From BOG-931 sp963761525 (GTDB lineage Bacteria > Pseudomonadota > Alphaproteobacteria > Rhizobiales > Xanthobacteraceae): a stretch of 64,000 bases of DNA. Shown in pieces: positions 1 through 9,232 of this stretch. The stretch spans positions 496,001 to 560,000 of the forward strand of contig CAVXHG010000006.1 in NCBI GenBank assembly GCA_963761525.1, read 5' to 3'. The notes under the pieces were generated by a model. It searched no databases and was not told where the DNA came from. It was given only the letters and a program-made list of their open reading frames with translations. Made by a program: the position numbers and the translations under genes. The first letter of the stretch is position 1; every line of letters begins with the position of its first letter.

Positions 1-2511
1 AGAGAGCTGAAGCTGCTTCTCGACCGCTGGCAATTGACCTGCGACGGGTCCGGCCAGGCTGTGGCCGTCTCGGGAGAAGCAGGCATCGGCAAAACGCGGC
101 TTGTGGCCTTGTTGCGTGAGCAGCTTGCCGACGGCAGCTATCTCAGCGTTCGTCTCCAGTGTGCCCAGCAGTATCGCAACAGCCCGCTTCAGCCGGTGAT
201 CGCTCAAATGCGCCGCGCTGCCGCTTTGGACAAGGATGATACGCCAGCGGCACAGCTGGCGAAGATCGAGCAATTGCTGACACTCGCCGGAAACAAAGAT
301 GGAGTACCACTCGTTGCTTCGTTGCTCTCCATACCGTTCGAGGACCGCTACCCCTCGTTGGCAATGCCGGCAGTCCGGCAACGGGCCGAGACGCTGGAGC
401 TGCTGGTCGGACAAGTTTTTGGTCTTGCTCGGGATAAGCCGGTACTGCTGACGGTCGAAGACGCCCACTGGATCGATCCCAGCACCGAAGAGACCCTGAC
501 TCGACTTCTCGACCGCCTGCAGCACCACAGGGTCATGGTGTTGGTCACCGCGCGGCCCGACTCTGCGTCCCGGCTGGTCGACCACCCGCGCGCCATGACG
601 CTGGTGCTTGGGCGCCTCGATCCGGATCAGGTCAAGCAGATGATCTCTGCCGTGACTGGCGATAGCGCGTTGTCGCCAGAAGTCATGGACCAAATCGTTC
701 AGAAGACCGACGGCGTTCCTCTCTTTATTGAAGAGTTGACGAAGGACGTCCTTGAAACGAAGCAACGCAGCAATCGGCCGGATGGCCCGCTATCCAACCT
801 GGCCATACCCTCGACACTGGAAGACACATTGCGGGCGCGGATCGATCGATTGGCCGCCGTAAAGGATGTTGCGCAGGTCGCTGCCGCACTCGGCCGCAGT
901 TTCGCTTATTCGATAATTGGCGCGGTCCTCAACCAGGACGAGGAAGCGTTGCGCCTTGCGCTTGATCGGCTGGTCGAGGCAAAGCTGATTTACCAGCACG
1001 GGGCGCCGCCCGAAGCGGTCTACGCCTTCAAGCACGTCCTTGTTCAAGACGCAGCGTACGAGAGTCTTCTTCGTTCGCAGCGTGTGGCTTTGCATGCGCG
1101 CATCGTCAGCGTCATCGAGAAGCAATTCTCTACGATTACGGACGATGAGCCGGAGCTTGTCGCCCACCATTGCTCACGCGCCGAGCTCGGCGAAAAAGCC
1201 GTCGACTACTGGCTCAAGGCCGGCGCCAAAGCGGTGAGCCGTTCTGCCAACGTCGAGGCCATTAGCCATCTTCGAAACGGATTGCAGGGTCTCCCGGCCA
1301 TTGCTTCCGAGCCGGATCGGACAAGGATTGAACTTGCGCTCCAGCTCACGCTCGGTCAGGCGCTGATCGCTGCGCGCGGCTATACCGCGGCTGAAACAAC
1401 TCAGGCTTTCGCTCGCGCTGAACAGCTCGTTGAAAAAATCGGCGATACGCGCCAGCGCTATTCGGCGCTTTACGGCATCTTTGTCGGACACCTGATCGCC
1501 GGACGGATCGATCTTGCGTCGGAGACGATCGCAAGGATGTATCAACTGTCGCGGAGCAACGAGGACAATTCCTATGTTTGCCTCGCCTACCGGCTGCGCG
1601 GCAGCTTGTCGTTTTTTCGGGGCGACCTTGAAGCCTCGGAAGAGGAGCTGGAGAAGTCTGTCGCGCTTTTCAGCCCACAAGCACAACAGCAACTCGCATC
1701 GCAGTTTGGACCTGACACCGGATCTGCCTCGCTGATTTTTCTCGCGATGACGCAGTGGCTGAGAGGCAAGCCGGACCGCGCCTTTCAAAGCGCACAGAAC
1801 GCCATTGCCAAGGCCCGGCAGGTTGAGAACGCACTTACGTTAGGTCAAGTGCTCGCATTGGCCGCGCAACTCCACTACATGCGCCAAGACTATGAAAACA
1901 TGTTGTCTCTCAGCAAAGAGGGCGGCGACAACTGCGAGCGCGTCGGCATTCTCTATTTCGGATCGATATGCCGGGCCTATCAGACTTGGGCCCAAGCACG
2001 GCATTCTGATCCGGCTGACTACATTGACGAATTCAAGCAATGCCTGAAGCGTTACGAGACGCTCAAATCCGGGCTTCAACTCGGCCTCTTCCACGTCATG
2101 CTGGCGCAGCTTCTGCTGGCCGCAGGCCGGCACGACGAAGCTGTCAAGGAGTCGGAGGCGGCGCTAGTCAAGATCGCTGTCAACGGCGAGCGCTGGTGGG
2201 CGCCGGAAATCTACCGCACCCTGGGACTCGCGCTTGCCAAATCCGACCCGCAGGAGGCATGCAAAAATTTTCGGCGGGCGATTGCAGAAGCGCAGCGCAC
2301 CGGTGCGCTGATGCTCGAGCTGCGATCGACCACCAACCTCGTGCAAAATTCGGCCGGAACGGCGGATGCCGGCAGCACAAAGCAGATGCTGGCTTCAGTC
2401 CTCCAGCAGTTCACCGAGGGTGGTGAAAGCGCTGATGTGAGTGTGGCGAGGACCCTGCTCGAAGGAATCCCGACTAATAGGACTCCGTCTTCGCCTGGCC
2501 GAGCGCATTGA
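1..2511 (+). CDS. AAA ATPase/TPR part of an adenylate-cyclase-like protein (5' end missing)
   Basis: The frame is open from base 1, so the start lies outside the window. The visible 836 residues begin with RELKLLLDRW, typical of the linker before the ATPase in class III cyclase/ATPase proteins. A Walker A motif (GEAGIGKT, residues 25-32) and a Walker B-like segment (TVEDAHWID, near 150) mark a STAND-type ATPase. The second half is helical, with TPR-like repeats. In this family a nucleotide cyclase or a DNA-binding domain often precedes this module, but neither is visible here, so cyclase activity is inference. The last 38 bases overlap the 3' end of the convergent hydrolase gene. Confidence 0.8.
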   Translation, partial: RELKLLLDRWQLTCDGSGQAVAVSGEAGIGKTRLVALLREQLADGSYLSVRLQCAQQYRNSPLQPVIAQMRRAAALDKDDTPAAQLAKIEQLLTLAGNKDGVPLVASLLSIPFEDRYPSLAMPAVRQRAETLELLVGQVFGLARDKPVLLTVEDAHWIDPSTEETLTRLLDRLQHHRVMVLVTARPDSASRLVDHPRAMTLVLGRLDPDQVKQMISAVTGDSALSPEVMDQIVQKTDGVPLFIEELTKDVLETKQRSNRPDGPLSNLAIPSTLEDTLRARIDRLAAVKDVAQVAAALGRSFAYSIIGAVLNQDEEALRLALDRLVEAKLIYQHGAPPEAVYAFKHVLVQDAAYESLLRSQRVALHARIVSVIEKQFSTITDDEPELVAHHCSRAELGEKAVDYWLKAGAKAVSRSANVEAISHLRNGLQGLPAIASEPDRTRIELALQLTLGQALIAARGYTAAETTQAFARAEQLVEKIGDTRQRYSALYGIFVGHLIAGRIDLASETIARMYQLSRSNEDNSYVCLAYRLRGSLSFFRGDLEASEEELEKSVALFSPQAQQQLASQFGPDTGSASLIFLAMTQWLRGKPDRAFQSAQNAIAKARQVENALTLGQVLALAAQLHYMRQDYENMLSLSKEGGDNCERVGILYFGSICRAYQTWAQARHSDPADYIDEFKQCLKRYETLKSGLQLGLFHVMLAQLLLAAGRHDEAVKESEAALVKIAVNGERWWAPEIYRTLGLALAKSDPQEACKNFRRAIAEAQRTGALMLELRSTTNLVQNSAGTADAGSTKQMLASVLQQFTEGGESADVSVARTLLEGIPTNRTPSSPGRAH

Positions 2512-3715
2512 TAAAGACGCGCTCATTCGGCGCAGGCTTGCCCTCGATCCGCTCAAGGCACCAATCAGCCAGCATCGCGAACCAGTTCTCACCGAGCGCC
2601 GATGAAAGATTGTTGCCGCCGATGGCATGGCGCTCGCCTTCATAGATCACGAGTTTCTTCGGCGAACGGATCATACCGGCCAGTTCGTCGGAAAACTCCA
2701 GCGGCGACAATTCATCGTCTTCACCGGCCTGGATCAGAACCGGGCATTTGATGTCGCCTGCGATCGGCGTGAGGCTGAATTTCTCGATGAAGCGGTCGAA
2801 CTCGTCCTCGTCGGTGTGGCCCGACATATACATGAAGCGCATTTTGAACGACGGCGCCGAACGATTCATCAGGCTGAACAGGCCGGGCTCGTGACAGACG
2901 AAAGTAACAGCCGCGCCGCGCACCTTGTCGGCGAGCGCGGCGGCGGCCTGAAGCCCGAAGAATGAGCCCATGCTGACGCTCCAGATAACGGAGCGGCTTG
3001 CGTCGATATGAGGATGCTTGCTGAGCCAGTCGTACACAGCGCGCGCTGCGTCCATGTGGTTGGTCGGGGTAACGAGAATATCGCGATAGGTACATTCACC
3101 CTGACCGGGCCCGTCGTAAGCAAAGTGCGCCATGCCGCGCTCAAGAAACTTGTCGCCGTACATCGAACACATGATTTCCTTGGACGCGTCCATGCCGTCG
3201 ATGCCGATCGCGACCGGAAATTTCTCGCCAGGCTTTGGCTCCCGCGGGAGATGCAGGTAACCGGGCAGCGTCTTGCCGCCGAACGGCACTTCGGCGCGGA
3301 TCACCGGCCGATTCATCATCGCCGCAAACTTGTCGTAACAGGCGACCATGTGCTCGTTGTAGGCGATCGACTTTTCGTTGTTCTCGAAGATCGGCCAGCG
3401 CGCGGCGGAATAAAGCAGCGCGGCGATGAAATAGCTTTCGCGCGCCGAGACTGTCCGGCCCTGCTTCTCGAAGCCTTGCGCTTTGACCTCGCGACGATGC
3501 GCGGCCGCCGCGAATTCGCGGTGCATATCGGCGAACTTGCGTACCCTCATGCCGACTGTGCGAAAGTCACCGATCGCATCAACACCGGCAGGATACATGG
3601 TGTAGTTCAGGCGCGGCTGATCCCATTCCATGCCGACAGCCTGGATGACCGTATCGATCAGCCAACGCTGGTCTTTCCAGCGCTTTACCTTTTGCTCCGT
3701 TTTCGCCCGCATCAT
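2474..3715 (-). CDS. alpha/beta hydrolase, DUF1100/pseudooxynicotine-hydrolase-like
   Basis: A 413-residue cytosolic alpha/beta hydrolase with a long helical N-terminal cap region (residues 1-140), as in FrsA and 2,6-dihydroxypseudooxynicotine hydrolase relatives. The probable nucleophile is Ser248 in SVSMG, where the usual first Gly of GxSxG is Ser. The acid is probably one of the two Asp in AGEDDELS (about 333-334), and the base His363 in GERHAIGG. The start ATG is preceded by GGAG about eight bases upstream. The gene converges on the ATPase gene, with a 38-bp overlap of the 3' ends. The substrate cannot be told; C-C hydrolase or esterase activity is likely from the family. Confidence 0.8.
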   Translation of the reverse strand: MMRAKTEQKVKRWKDQRWLIDTVIQAVGMEWDQPRLNYTMYPAGVDAIGDFRTVGMRVRKFADMHREFAAAAHRREVKAQGFEKQGRTVSARESYFIAALLYSAARWPIFENNEKSIAYNEHMVACYDKFAAMMNRPVIRAEVPFGGKTLPGYLHLPREPKPGEKFPVAIGIDGMDASKEIMCSMYGDKFLERGMAHFAYDGPGQGECTYRDILVTPTNHMDAARAVYDWLSKHPHIDASRSVIWSVSMGSFFGLQAAAALADKVRGAAVTFVCHEPGLFSLMNRSAPSFKMRFMYMSGHTDEDEFDRFIEKFSLTPIAGDIKCPVLIQAGEDDELSPLEFSDELAGMIRSPKKLVIYEGERHAIGGNNLSSALGENWFAMLADWCLERIEGKPAPNERVFINALGQAKTESY

Positions 3716-3785
3716 CGCTATCAGCTCCGCTTCGCTTTCCGCGCTTTCGCCTGACCCACCTGTTAAGCTACCAGCTTAGCGGCTA

Positions 3786-4595
3786 TTAGCCGGGATTGAA
3801 GCGGCGTTCGCCGCCTTGGACAAGCATCGTCAATTTAAGATCGGGCTGATTGGCGACGTTGAATGTCACCTGCTCGTAGCGGAGAAAGCCGTCGAGCGGA
3901 TGATTGAAGGTTCGCTCGCCGCCTTCCCGGCCAAGAACCTCCTGCTCATCCCAGAACCGCGCAAAATCCTGACTTTCCTGCAATGAGGCAACGAGAGCGC
4001 GCTGCGCCGGCTCATCGACATGCGCGCTGCTGGCGGCACGAAATTCCGCGACGAGGCGGCGTGCTCGCTCCTCCCAATGGCAGATGAGCGATCGCGCGGC
4101 AGGATTGAGAAAGACAAAGCAGAGCAGATTGCGTTCATCCGGCGTATCCAGCCAGCCAGCGAATAGCCGTTGCGCTTTCTTATTGAAGCTGCGGGCAGTC
4201 CAGCTTCGATCCAGCACATAGGCTGGCGCATCGATTGCTTCGACACAGGCAACGACGGCGGAGGACATGACGTCGGGCTGATCCTGCCCCTGATCCGGAT
4301 CACGCTTGCCGGCGAGATCGAAGAGGTACGCGCGCTCGGCGCGACCAAGCTGCAACACGCGCGATAGCCGCGACAGCGCTCCGGGTGAGACCGAGATGTC
4401 GCGGCCCTGTTCGATCCAGGTGAACCACGTCGTACTCAGCCCGCAGAGTTGCGCCAATTCTTCGCGCCGTAAGCCCGGTGTCCGCCGGCGATTTCCCGCC
4501 GGCAACCCGACTGCGGCCGGAGACACTCTCGCCCGGTAAGACCGGACGAAATCGCCAAAGGCTCGCCGCTGCACCTTCGATCGTGTGGTCGACAT
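3786..4595 (-). CDS. XRE-family transcriptional regulator with MmyB-like ligand domain
   Basis: A 269-residue regulator. An N-terminal helix-turn-helix lies at about residues 40-70 (LRREELAQLCGLSTTWFTWIEQG). The C-terminal MmyB-like domain shows the family hallmarks PAYVLDRSW and LLCFVFLNPAARSLICHWEE. In the MmyB class this domain binds a small hydrophobic ligand. I chose the ATG at 4595 because an upstream ATG at 4625 would add ten residues that overlap the operator-like DNA. The gene is divergent from a methyltransferase 85 bp away, the usual layout for a local repressor of its neighbour and of itself. Ligand and target are inferred. Confidence 0.88.
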   Translation of the reverse strand: MSTTRSKVQRRAFGDFVRSYRARVSPAAVGLPAGNRRRTPGLRREELAQLCGLSTTWFTWIEQGRDISVSPGALSRLSRVLQLGRAERAYLFDLAGKRDPDQGQDQPDVMSSAVVACVEAIDAPAYVLDRSWTARSFNKKAQRLFAGWLDTPDERNLLCFVFLNPAARSLICHWEERARRLVAEFRAASSAHVDEPAQRALVASLQESQDFARFWDEQEVLGREGGERTFNHPLDGFLRYEQVTFNVANQPDLKLTMLVQGGERRFNPG

Positions 4596-4650
4596 GGTAC
4601 CATTTATACCAGCATAAATGGACATCTTAAACCGGTATCAAATGGTGGTA
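4594..4650. promoter_or_regulatory. candidate operator between regulator and methyltransferase
   Basis: A perfect palindrome ATGGTACCAT (4594-4603) covers the regulator start codon. CATTTAT (4601-4607) and ATAAATG (4614-4620) form an inverted repeat with a 6-bp spacer. GGTATAAATGGT on the minus strand (4599-4610) recurs as GGTATCAAATGGT on the plus strand (4634-4646), giving two oppositely oriented sites. This fits autoregulation by the adjacent XRE protein. Binding is inferred, not shown. Confidence 0.55.
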
Positions 4651-4680
4651 GTAAACGGCCAAGTTCAATGGAGGTCGCCC

Positions 4681-5484
4681 ATGACCAATTCGATGGCCAA
4701 CACCAATTTGGCTAACAACAAGACCCAGGAAGCTCTGGTTAGCGGACAGTTCGGCGCGCGAGCCGCCGCCTATCTAAGCAGCGCCGTCCACGCACAAGGC
4801 CAAGATCTGGAAAGCCTCGCCGATCTCGTCCGCGGACGGCAGCAAGCACGCGTGCTGGACCTTGGCTGCGGCGCCGGCCATGTCAGCTTTCATGTTGCAC
4901 CCCATGTCCGCGAGGTCGTCGCCTACGATCTCTCTCCGGAAATGCTGGATGTCGTCGCCCGCGCCGCCACGCAGCGAGGTTTGACCAACATCGTGACGCA
5001 AGCAGGCGCGGCAGAACGCTTGCCGTTTGCCGATGCAAGCTTCGATTTTGTTTTGAGCCGCTTCAGCACACACCATTGGCGCGACCTTGACGCCGGACTG
5101 CGCGAGATCGCGCGGGTGCTCAAGCCTGAGGGCACCGCAGCCGTCGTGGACAGCGTTTCCCCGGGCCTGCCGCTGCTCGATACCTATTTGCAGGCCGTCG
5201 AGGTGCTGCGCGATCCATCGCATGTGCGCAGCTACTCGCGGGCCGAATGGGACGCCGCGATCAACCGAGCCGGACTGATGCCAATCGCAGCAAGCCAGTT
5301 TCGGCTGCGCATGCAATTCGATGTCTGGACCGAGCGAATGCGCACGCCGAAAGTACAAAGCGATGCGATACGCGCGTTACAGAAAGCAATGTCGGAGAGC
5401 GTCGCGCGGTATTTCGAGATCGATGCCGACGGCAACTTCAACCTGGATATCGTCTCGATACAGGCGTTGCGAGCCGTACTGTAA
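4681..5484 (+). CDS. class I SAM-dependent methyltransferase
   Basis: A 267-residue methyltransferase of the UbiE/BioC-like Methyltransf_11 type. Motif I is VLDLGCGAGHVS (around residue 58), followed by an acidic post-motif (AYDLSPEML) and the motif around FDFVLSRFSTHHW. I chose ATG 4681 because GGAGGT sits at 4670-4675 with ideal spacing. An in-frame ATG at 4618 lies inside the operator region and has no ribosome-binding site. The gene is transcribed away from the XRE regulator, which probably controls it. The methyl acceptor cannot be read from sequence. Confidence 0.88.
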   Translation: MTNSMANTNLANNKTQEALVSGQFGARAAAYLSSAVHAQGQDLESLADLVRGRQQARVLDLGCGAGHVSFHVAPHVREVVAYDLSPEMLDVVARAATQRGLTNIVTQAGAAERLPFADASFDFVLSRFSTHHWRDLDAGLREIARVLKPEGTAAVVDSVSPGLPLLDTYLQAVEVLRDPSHVRSYSRAEWDAAINRAGLMPIAASQFRLRMQFDVWTERMRTPKVQSDAIRALQKAMSESVARYFEIDADGNFNLDIVSIQALRAVL

Positions 5485-5485
5485 T

Positions 5486-6409
5486 CTAACTCTTTTTCCG
5501 CGCTTTCGCCTGATCGACCAGAAACTGCGACAGCCGCGCGCGCACCGCGTCGGCTTCGCCCGGGCCCCATTTGCGCAAGCCCTCGCCGCTCTTCATGCCG
5601 AGTTTACCGGCCTTGAGCTTCTCGCGCAGGATGTCCGGCGCGTGCGCGGTCCGGTCGAGATGCTCGTAAAGCACCTCGGCGATATCGAGCGCGAGGTCGA
5701 GGCCGACGAGGTCCGACTGCTCCATCGGTCCGAGTACCGCGGTGCGGGCGCCAAAGCCCTCTTTGACGACGGTATCGACCGTCTCGGCATCGCAGACGCC
5801 AGCCGCGACCAGCGCGAAAGCCTCACGCTTCATGGCATGCTGCAAACGATTGCCGACAAAGCCGGGAATGTCGCGGCGGACGTGAACCGGCACTTTGCCG
5901 GCATCGCGCAACACATCCATGGTCGCGTGTAGCACGGCATCGCTGGTCTTTTCGTTCTGGATCACTTCGACCAGACGCACCAGATGGGGCGGATTCCAGA
6001 AATGGGTGCCGACCACGCGCTCGCGATGCTTGAGGTGCTTGCCGATTTCGGTCGAAGGAATCGCTGAACTGTTGCTGGCCAGGATCGTGTCCGGCGCCAC
6101 CACACTTTCGAGGTCAGCAAAAATCTGCTGCTTCAGCGGCAGCTTTTCCGGCGCGGCTTCGAAGACGAATTTCGTATCCTTCATCGCCGGCGCCATCCGA
6201 TCGTGCGTCTCGATGCGCTTGAGCAGCGCGGCATCGTCACCGAACAGATCGACCAGGGCCTGCAAGCGTTTCGGCAACGAGGCGCGAAGGTCCGCCGACG
6301 GTTCAAACAGGCCAACGGGATGACCCGCCGCAGCGAACAGATAAGCGATGCCGTGGCCCATCAGGCCGCCGCCGATGACTCCGATCTTTTGTTCGGTCCG
6401 ATTACGCAT
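5486..6409 (-). CDS. 3-hydroxyacyl-CoA dehydrogenase, NAD-binding
   Basis: A 307-residue enzyme with an N-terminal Rossmann fold (IGVIGGGLMGHGIA, residues 9-22) and the SSAIPSTEI and HFWNPPHLVRLVEV segments of the 3-hydroxyacyl-CoA dehydrogenase family. The C-terminal dimerisation domain has PGFVGNRLQHAMKREA. Length fits the short stand-alone enzymes that oxidise 3-hydroxyacyl-CoA or related hydroxy acids such as carnitine or gulonate. It converges on the methyltransferase with one base between the stop codons. The exact substrate is not determinable. Confidence 0.87.
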   Translation of the reverse strand: MRNRTEQKIGVIGGGLMGHGIAYLFAAAGHPVGLFEPSADLRASLPKRLQALVDLFGDDAALLKRIETHDRMAPAMKDTKFVFEAAPEKLPLKQQIFADLESVVAPDTILASNSSAIPSTEIGKHLKHRERVVGTHFWNPPHLVRLVEVIQNEKTSDAVLHATMDVLRDAGKVPVHVRRDIPGFVGNRLQHAMKREAFALVAAGVCDAETVDTVVKEGFGARTAVLGPMEQSDLVGLDLALDIAEVLYEHLDRTAHAPDILREKLKAGKLGMKSGEGLRKWGPGEADAVRARLSQFLVDQAKARKKS

Positions 6410-6480
6410 GTGTGTCTCGATTGGTTAAGGGAACCGCAGTGCGGCGTGAACGTTATTGCACTGCACAGGAGATGTTGATC

Positions 6481-6594
6481 ATGCCCGCACTTTTCTGGGT
6501 TGTTTTTTGGTCATCGATGATGGCGTCTGCCGCATGTTTCGGAGAATTGCCTCAAACCACGGCGCCGACCAAAGAAGCGTCAACCGGTGACTAA
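6481..6594 (+). CDS. small hypothetical protein, possibly membrane-associated
   Basis: A 37-codon reading frame with a hydrophobic N-terminus (MPALFWVVFWSSMMASAACF) and a short polar tail. AGGAG at 6467-6471 is well spaced from the ATG at 6481, which favours this start over one at 6472. It lies between two minus-strand genes, and its stop overlaps the 3' end of the SDR gene. I recognise no family. It may be a short secreted or membrane peptide, or chance. Confidence 0.28.
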   Translation: MPALFWVVFWSSMMASAACFGELPQTTAPTKEASTGD

Positions 6595-7394
6595 CCCGCG
6601 GTATAGCCGCCGTCGACATACATGATTTGCCCGGTACAGAAATCGGACGCCGGCGATAACAGATAGATCGCCATTCCCACCAGATCCTCGACTTCGCCCA
6701 GACGACCTAATGGAATACGCGACAGCGAACGCGCGCGCGTTGCCTGGCCGAGTTCGTTGTCACCGTACATCCAGGCCGTTAGCTTCGAACGAAACACGGT
6801 CGGCGCGATCGCGTTGACGGTGATCCCGTGCTTCGCCCATTCGGTGGCGAGCACGCGGGTTAAAGAGTTGGTCGCGCCTTTCGACGTACAGTAGCCGGTG
6901 TAGCCGGAAATATTGCCGTGCCGGCCGCGCACAGACGACATTGTCAGCACTTTGCCTTTGATCTTCTTCTCGATCCAATAGGCGCCGACCGCTTTGGCCA
7001 TGAACCAGATGCCGCGCACATTGGCATCCATCACCGCCTGCCAGTCCTCATAGTCCAGGTCCTGAATGAAACCGGGTTTGTTGTAGCCCGAGGCAACCAC
7101 AAGCTGATCGACTCTGCCGAATTTCTCCAGGCCGGCGCCGAGCATGGCTTGTGCGTCGGCGAGACTATCCGGCCGGCACACCAGCGCGACCGGATCGCCG
7201 CCGAGTTCGCGCACCTCACTGGCCACTTCGTCAAGCTCGGTCTTGCTGCCGGAAGCGAGCACCACCTTGCCACCCAATGACGTCAGCGCAAGCGCCGTGG
7301 CGCGGCCGAACGTGCCGGACGCGCCGGTGATGATCGCGACCTTGTCCTTGACGTCGAATAGCGAAAGCGGATTGCGCAGTGGTTCGGAGATCAT
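6591..7394 (-). CDS. SDR-family oxidoreductase
   Basis: A 267-residue short-chain dehydrogenase. The cofactor motif is TGASGTFG near residue 24, where the last Gly of the first TGxxxGxG spacing is shifted. The catalytic Ser lies in TMSSVRGRHG and the YxxxK pair in YCTSK. The C-terminus has CTGQIMYVDGGYTAG. The gene begins three bases after the stop of the upstream cyclase-fusion gene on the same strand, so the two form an operon and probably act on the same metabolite. The substrate is unknown. Confidence 0.88.
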   Translation of the reverse strand: MISEPLRNPLSLFDVKDKVAIITGASGTFGRATALALTSLGGKVVLASGSKTELDEVASEVRELGGDPVALVCRPDSLADAQAMLGAGLEKFGRVDQLVVASGYNKPGFIQDLDYEDWQAVMDANVRGIWFMAKAVGAYWIEKKIKGKVLTMSSVRGRHGNISGYTGYCTSKGATNSLTRVLATEWAKHGITVNAIAPTVFRSKLTAWMYGDNELGQATRARSLSRIPLGRLGEVEDLVGMAIYLLSPASDFCTGQIMYVDGGYTAG

Positions 7395-7397
7395 TGC

Positions 7398-9047
7398 TCA
7401 CCGCCCTGTTTCGAATCTGAACGCCTGCTTTGGATCGAGAATCGCAACGACGCGCAGTGCGCAGCCTTCGCCTTCAGGCCAGCGCCAGGGGAAAGCGAAA
7501 AATGTGCAGCGCTTGCCGGTGATCTTGTCGATATCGCCGGCAATATTTTCGATACCGGGAATGCCGTTTGTCATCATGATCTTGTGCGCGGGCTCCCAGT
7601 ACGGGAAATCCTCGATGATGTGGCGCCCGGTCTCAGCCTTGTATTCGGCGTCGAGATGCGGCTGTCCCGGCCCCGGTCCATGCGGACCGAGGAACGTCGC
7701 CAGCGGATGATCGAGCGCTTGAACGTCGACGCCGACAAGTTTCACGCCGCGCTCAACGAGCCATTCCGCGGCTTCTTTGTAGAGGCCGGGCGAATAGGCA
7801 AAGTAATCGGCGTTGTCGCCATAGTTGCGATGACTGCCGGTATTGATCATGACGATGTCGTTTTTCTGGATCTTCGGCTCGGCCTGCTCCAGATCCTTCG
7901 GGGTAATGACGCCCCATTTGCCTTTCGGGATCGACACGGCAACGCCGGTGCCAAAGAAGCGCCACAGCGGATAGCCGGTCAGCGTCGGGGTGTTTTCCTG
8001 CACATGAATCGGCGCATCCATGTGCGTGCCGCGGTGCATGATGCCTTCGAATTGCTGCACCAGAAGTCCGTCGCGGGCATGGAATTCCACGACGCGGACA
8101 TTGAGATTGGCGCGCGACGGCCATTGCGGCATGCCGTGGCCCCAATCGGTGCTGAGATTGATCAGCTCAAGATCGCTGGTGCTGTTGCCACCTTTGCCGG
8201 ATTTTTTACTCGCGGACGTCTTGCTTGCCGACATGGTCTTGCCGCCGACACCGCTCTCGATGCGATAGGATCCTGACGGATCGACCATCGCGACAAGACG
8301 AATGACGCATGCATCGCCTTCGTGCCACTTCCACGGGAAGCCCTGGAACGTACAGCGCTTGCCCGTAACTTCGTCGAGATCGCCGCCGATATTTTCGACT
8401 GTCGGGATGCCGGCGCCCAATAGCGCCAGGCTCGCCGGATTCCATTCTGGAAAATCCTCGATCGCCTCGCGCTTTGTTGCCTGCTTGTATTCAGGCAGCA
8501 GATATTTGATTTGCGGGCCGTTGCGATGCGGGCCGAGCGAGGTCGCCAGCGGATGATCGACGCAGGCCGTGTCGACACCGACCAGCTTGACCCGCTTCTT
8601 GACCAGCCATTCGGCCGCGCCTTTGCTCAAGCCCGGCGCGTGTCCGAAATATTCTTTGCTGTCGCCGTATTTGTGGTGCCATCCGGTATTGATCAGAACG
8701 ATGTCATCAGACTGGATTTTGGGGCTCGCGCGTTCCAGATCGGCCGGCTCGATCAGTTCCCATTTCTTTTTCTTGATCGAGACAACGACACCGGTGCCAA
8801 AAAACCGGTCTAGCGCCAGATCGCCGACCGCCGCTGCCTGCGGAATGAGATGGATCGGCGCATTCACATGTGTCGAAGTGTGAAAGATCGTCGTGAGCTT
8901 GTGCGTCATCACCCCTTGTTTGGCGTGATGAGTGATGCGTTCAAGCTTGATCTCCTCGTAGCCCGGGAAGATCGGCGTATACATGCCCCAGCGGTGGCTG
9001 AGCTCGTACAGTTTGACTTTACTGACTGGATCGACGACCGCAGGCAT
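7398..9047 (-). CDS. tandem fusion of two cyclase (kynurenine-formamidase-like) domains
   Basis: A 549-residue protein made of two homologous cyclase-family domains (about 1-262 and 293-549) joined by a Ser/Lys-rich linker. Single-domain members are about 200-270 residues and hydrolyse amide or ring bonds with a metal held by HxGTHxDxPxH. The second half has the full motif (HRGTHMDAPIH, 338-348). In the first half it reads HTSTHVNAPIH (56-66), with Gly replaced by Ser and the metal-binding Asp by Asn62. Both halves keep the VGVD, DHPLAT and GKRCTF segments. The start ATG follows GAGGGAA. It is co-transcribed with the downstream SDR gene. Confidence 0.85.
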   Translation of the reverse strand: MPAVVDPVSKVKLYELSHRWGMYTPIFPGYEEIKLERITHHAKQGVMTHKLTTIFHTSTHVNAPIHLIPQAAAVGDLALDRFFGTGVVVSIKKKKWELIEPADLERASPKIQSDDIVLINTGWHHKYGDSKEYFGHAPGLSKGAAEWLVKKRVKLVGVDTACVDHPLATSLGPHRNGPQIKYLLPEYKQATKREAIEDFPEWNPASLALLGAGIPTVENIGGDLDEVTGKRCTFQGFPWKWHEGDACVIRLVAMVDPSGSYRIESGVGGKTMSASKTSASKKSGKGGNSTSDLELINLSTDWGHGMPQWPSRANLNVRVVEFHARDGLLVQQFEGIMHRGTHMDAPIHVQENTPTLTGYPLWRFFGTGVAVSIPKGKWGVITPKDLEQAEPKIQKNDIVMINTGSHRNYGDNADYFAYSPGLYKEAAEWLVERGVKLVGVDVQALDHPLATFLGPHGPGPGQPHLDAEYKAETGRHIIEDFPYWEPAHKIMMTNGIPGIENIAGDIDKITGKRCTFFAFPWRWPEGEGCALRVVAILDPKQAFRFETGR

Positions 9048-9232
9048 CTCATTCCCTCACGCGATGCAACGACATCATTTTGTAACGTAATTTATCGCCG
9101 TCTGTATCACGGCAAATCGCAAGGTGACAATTGCCGCGGCGGGGGCGCAACCGCTTGCGGCACAGGTTAAAAGAGCGCATTTTTGCGAAAAGCCTGTCAC
9201 AAGACAGCAAACAAAATCGGGAGGGAGATGCC

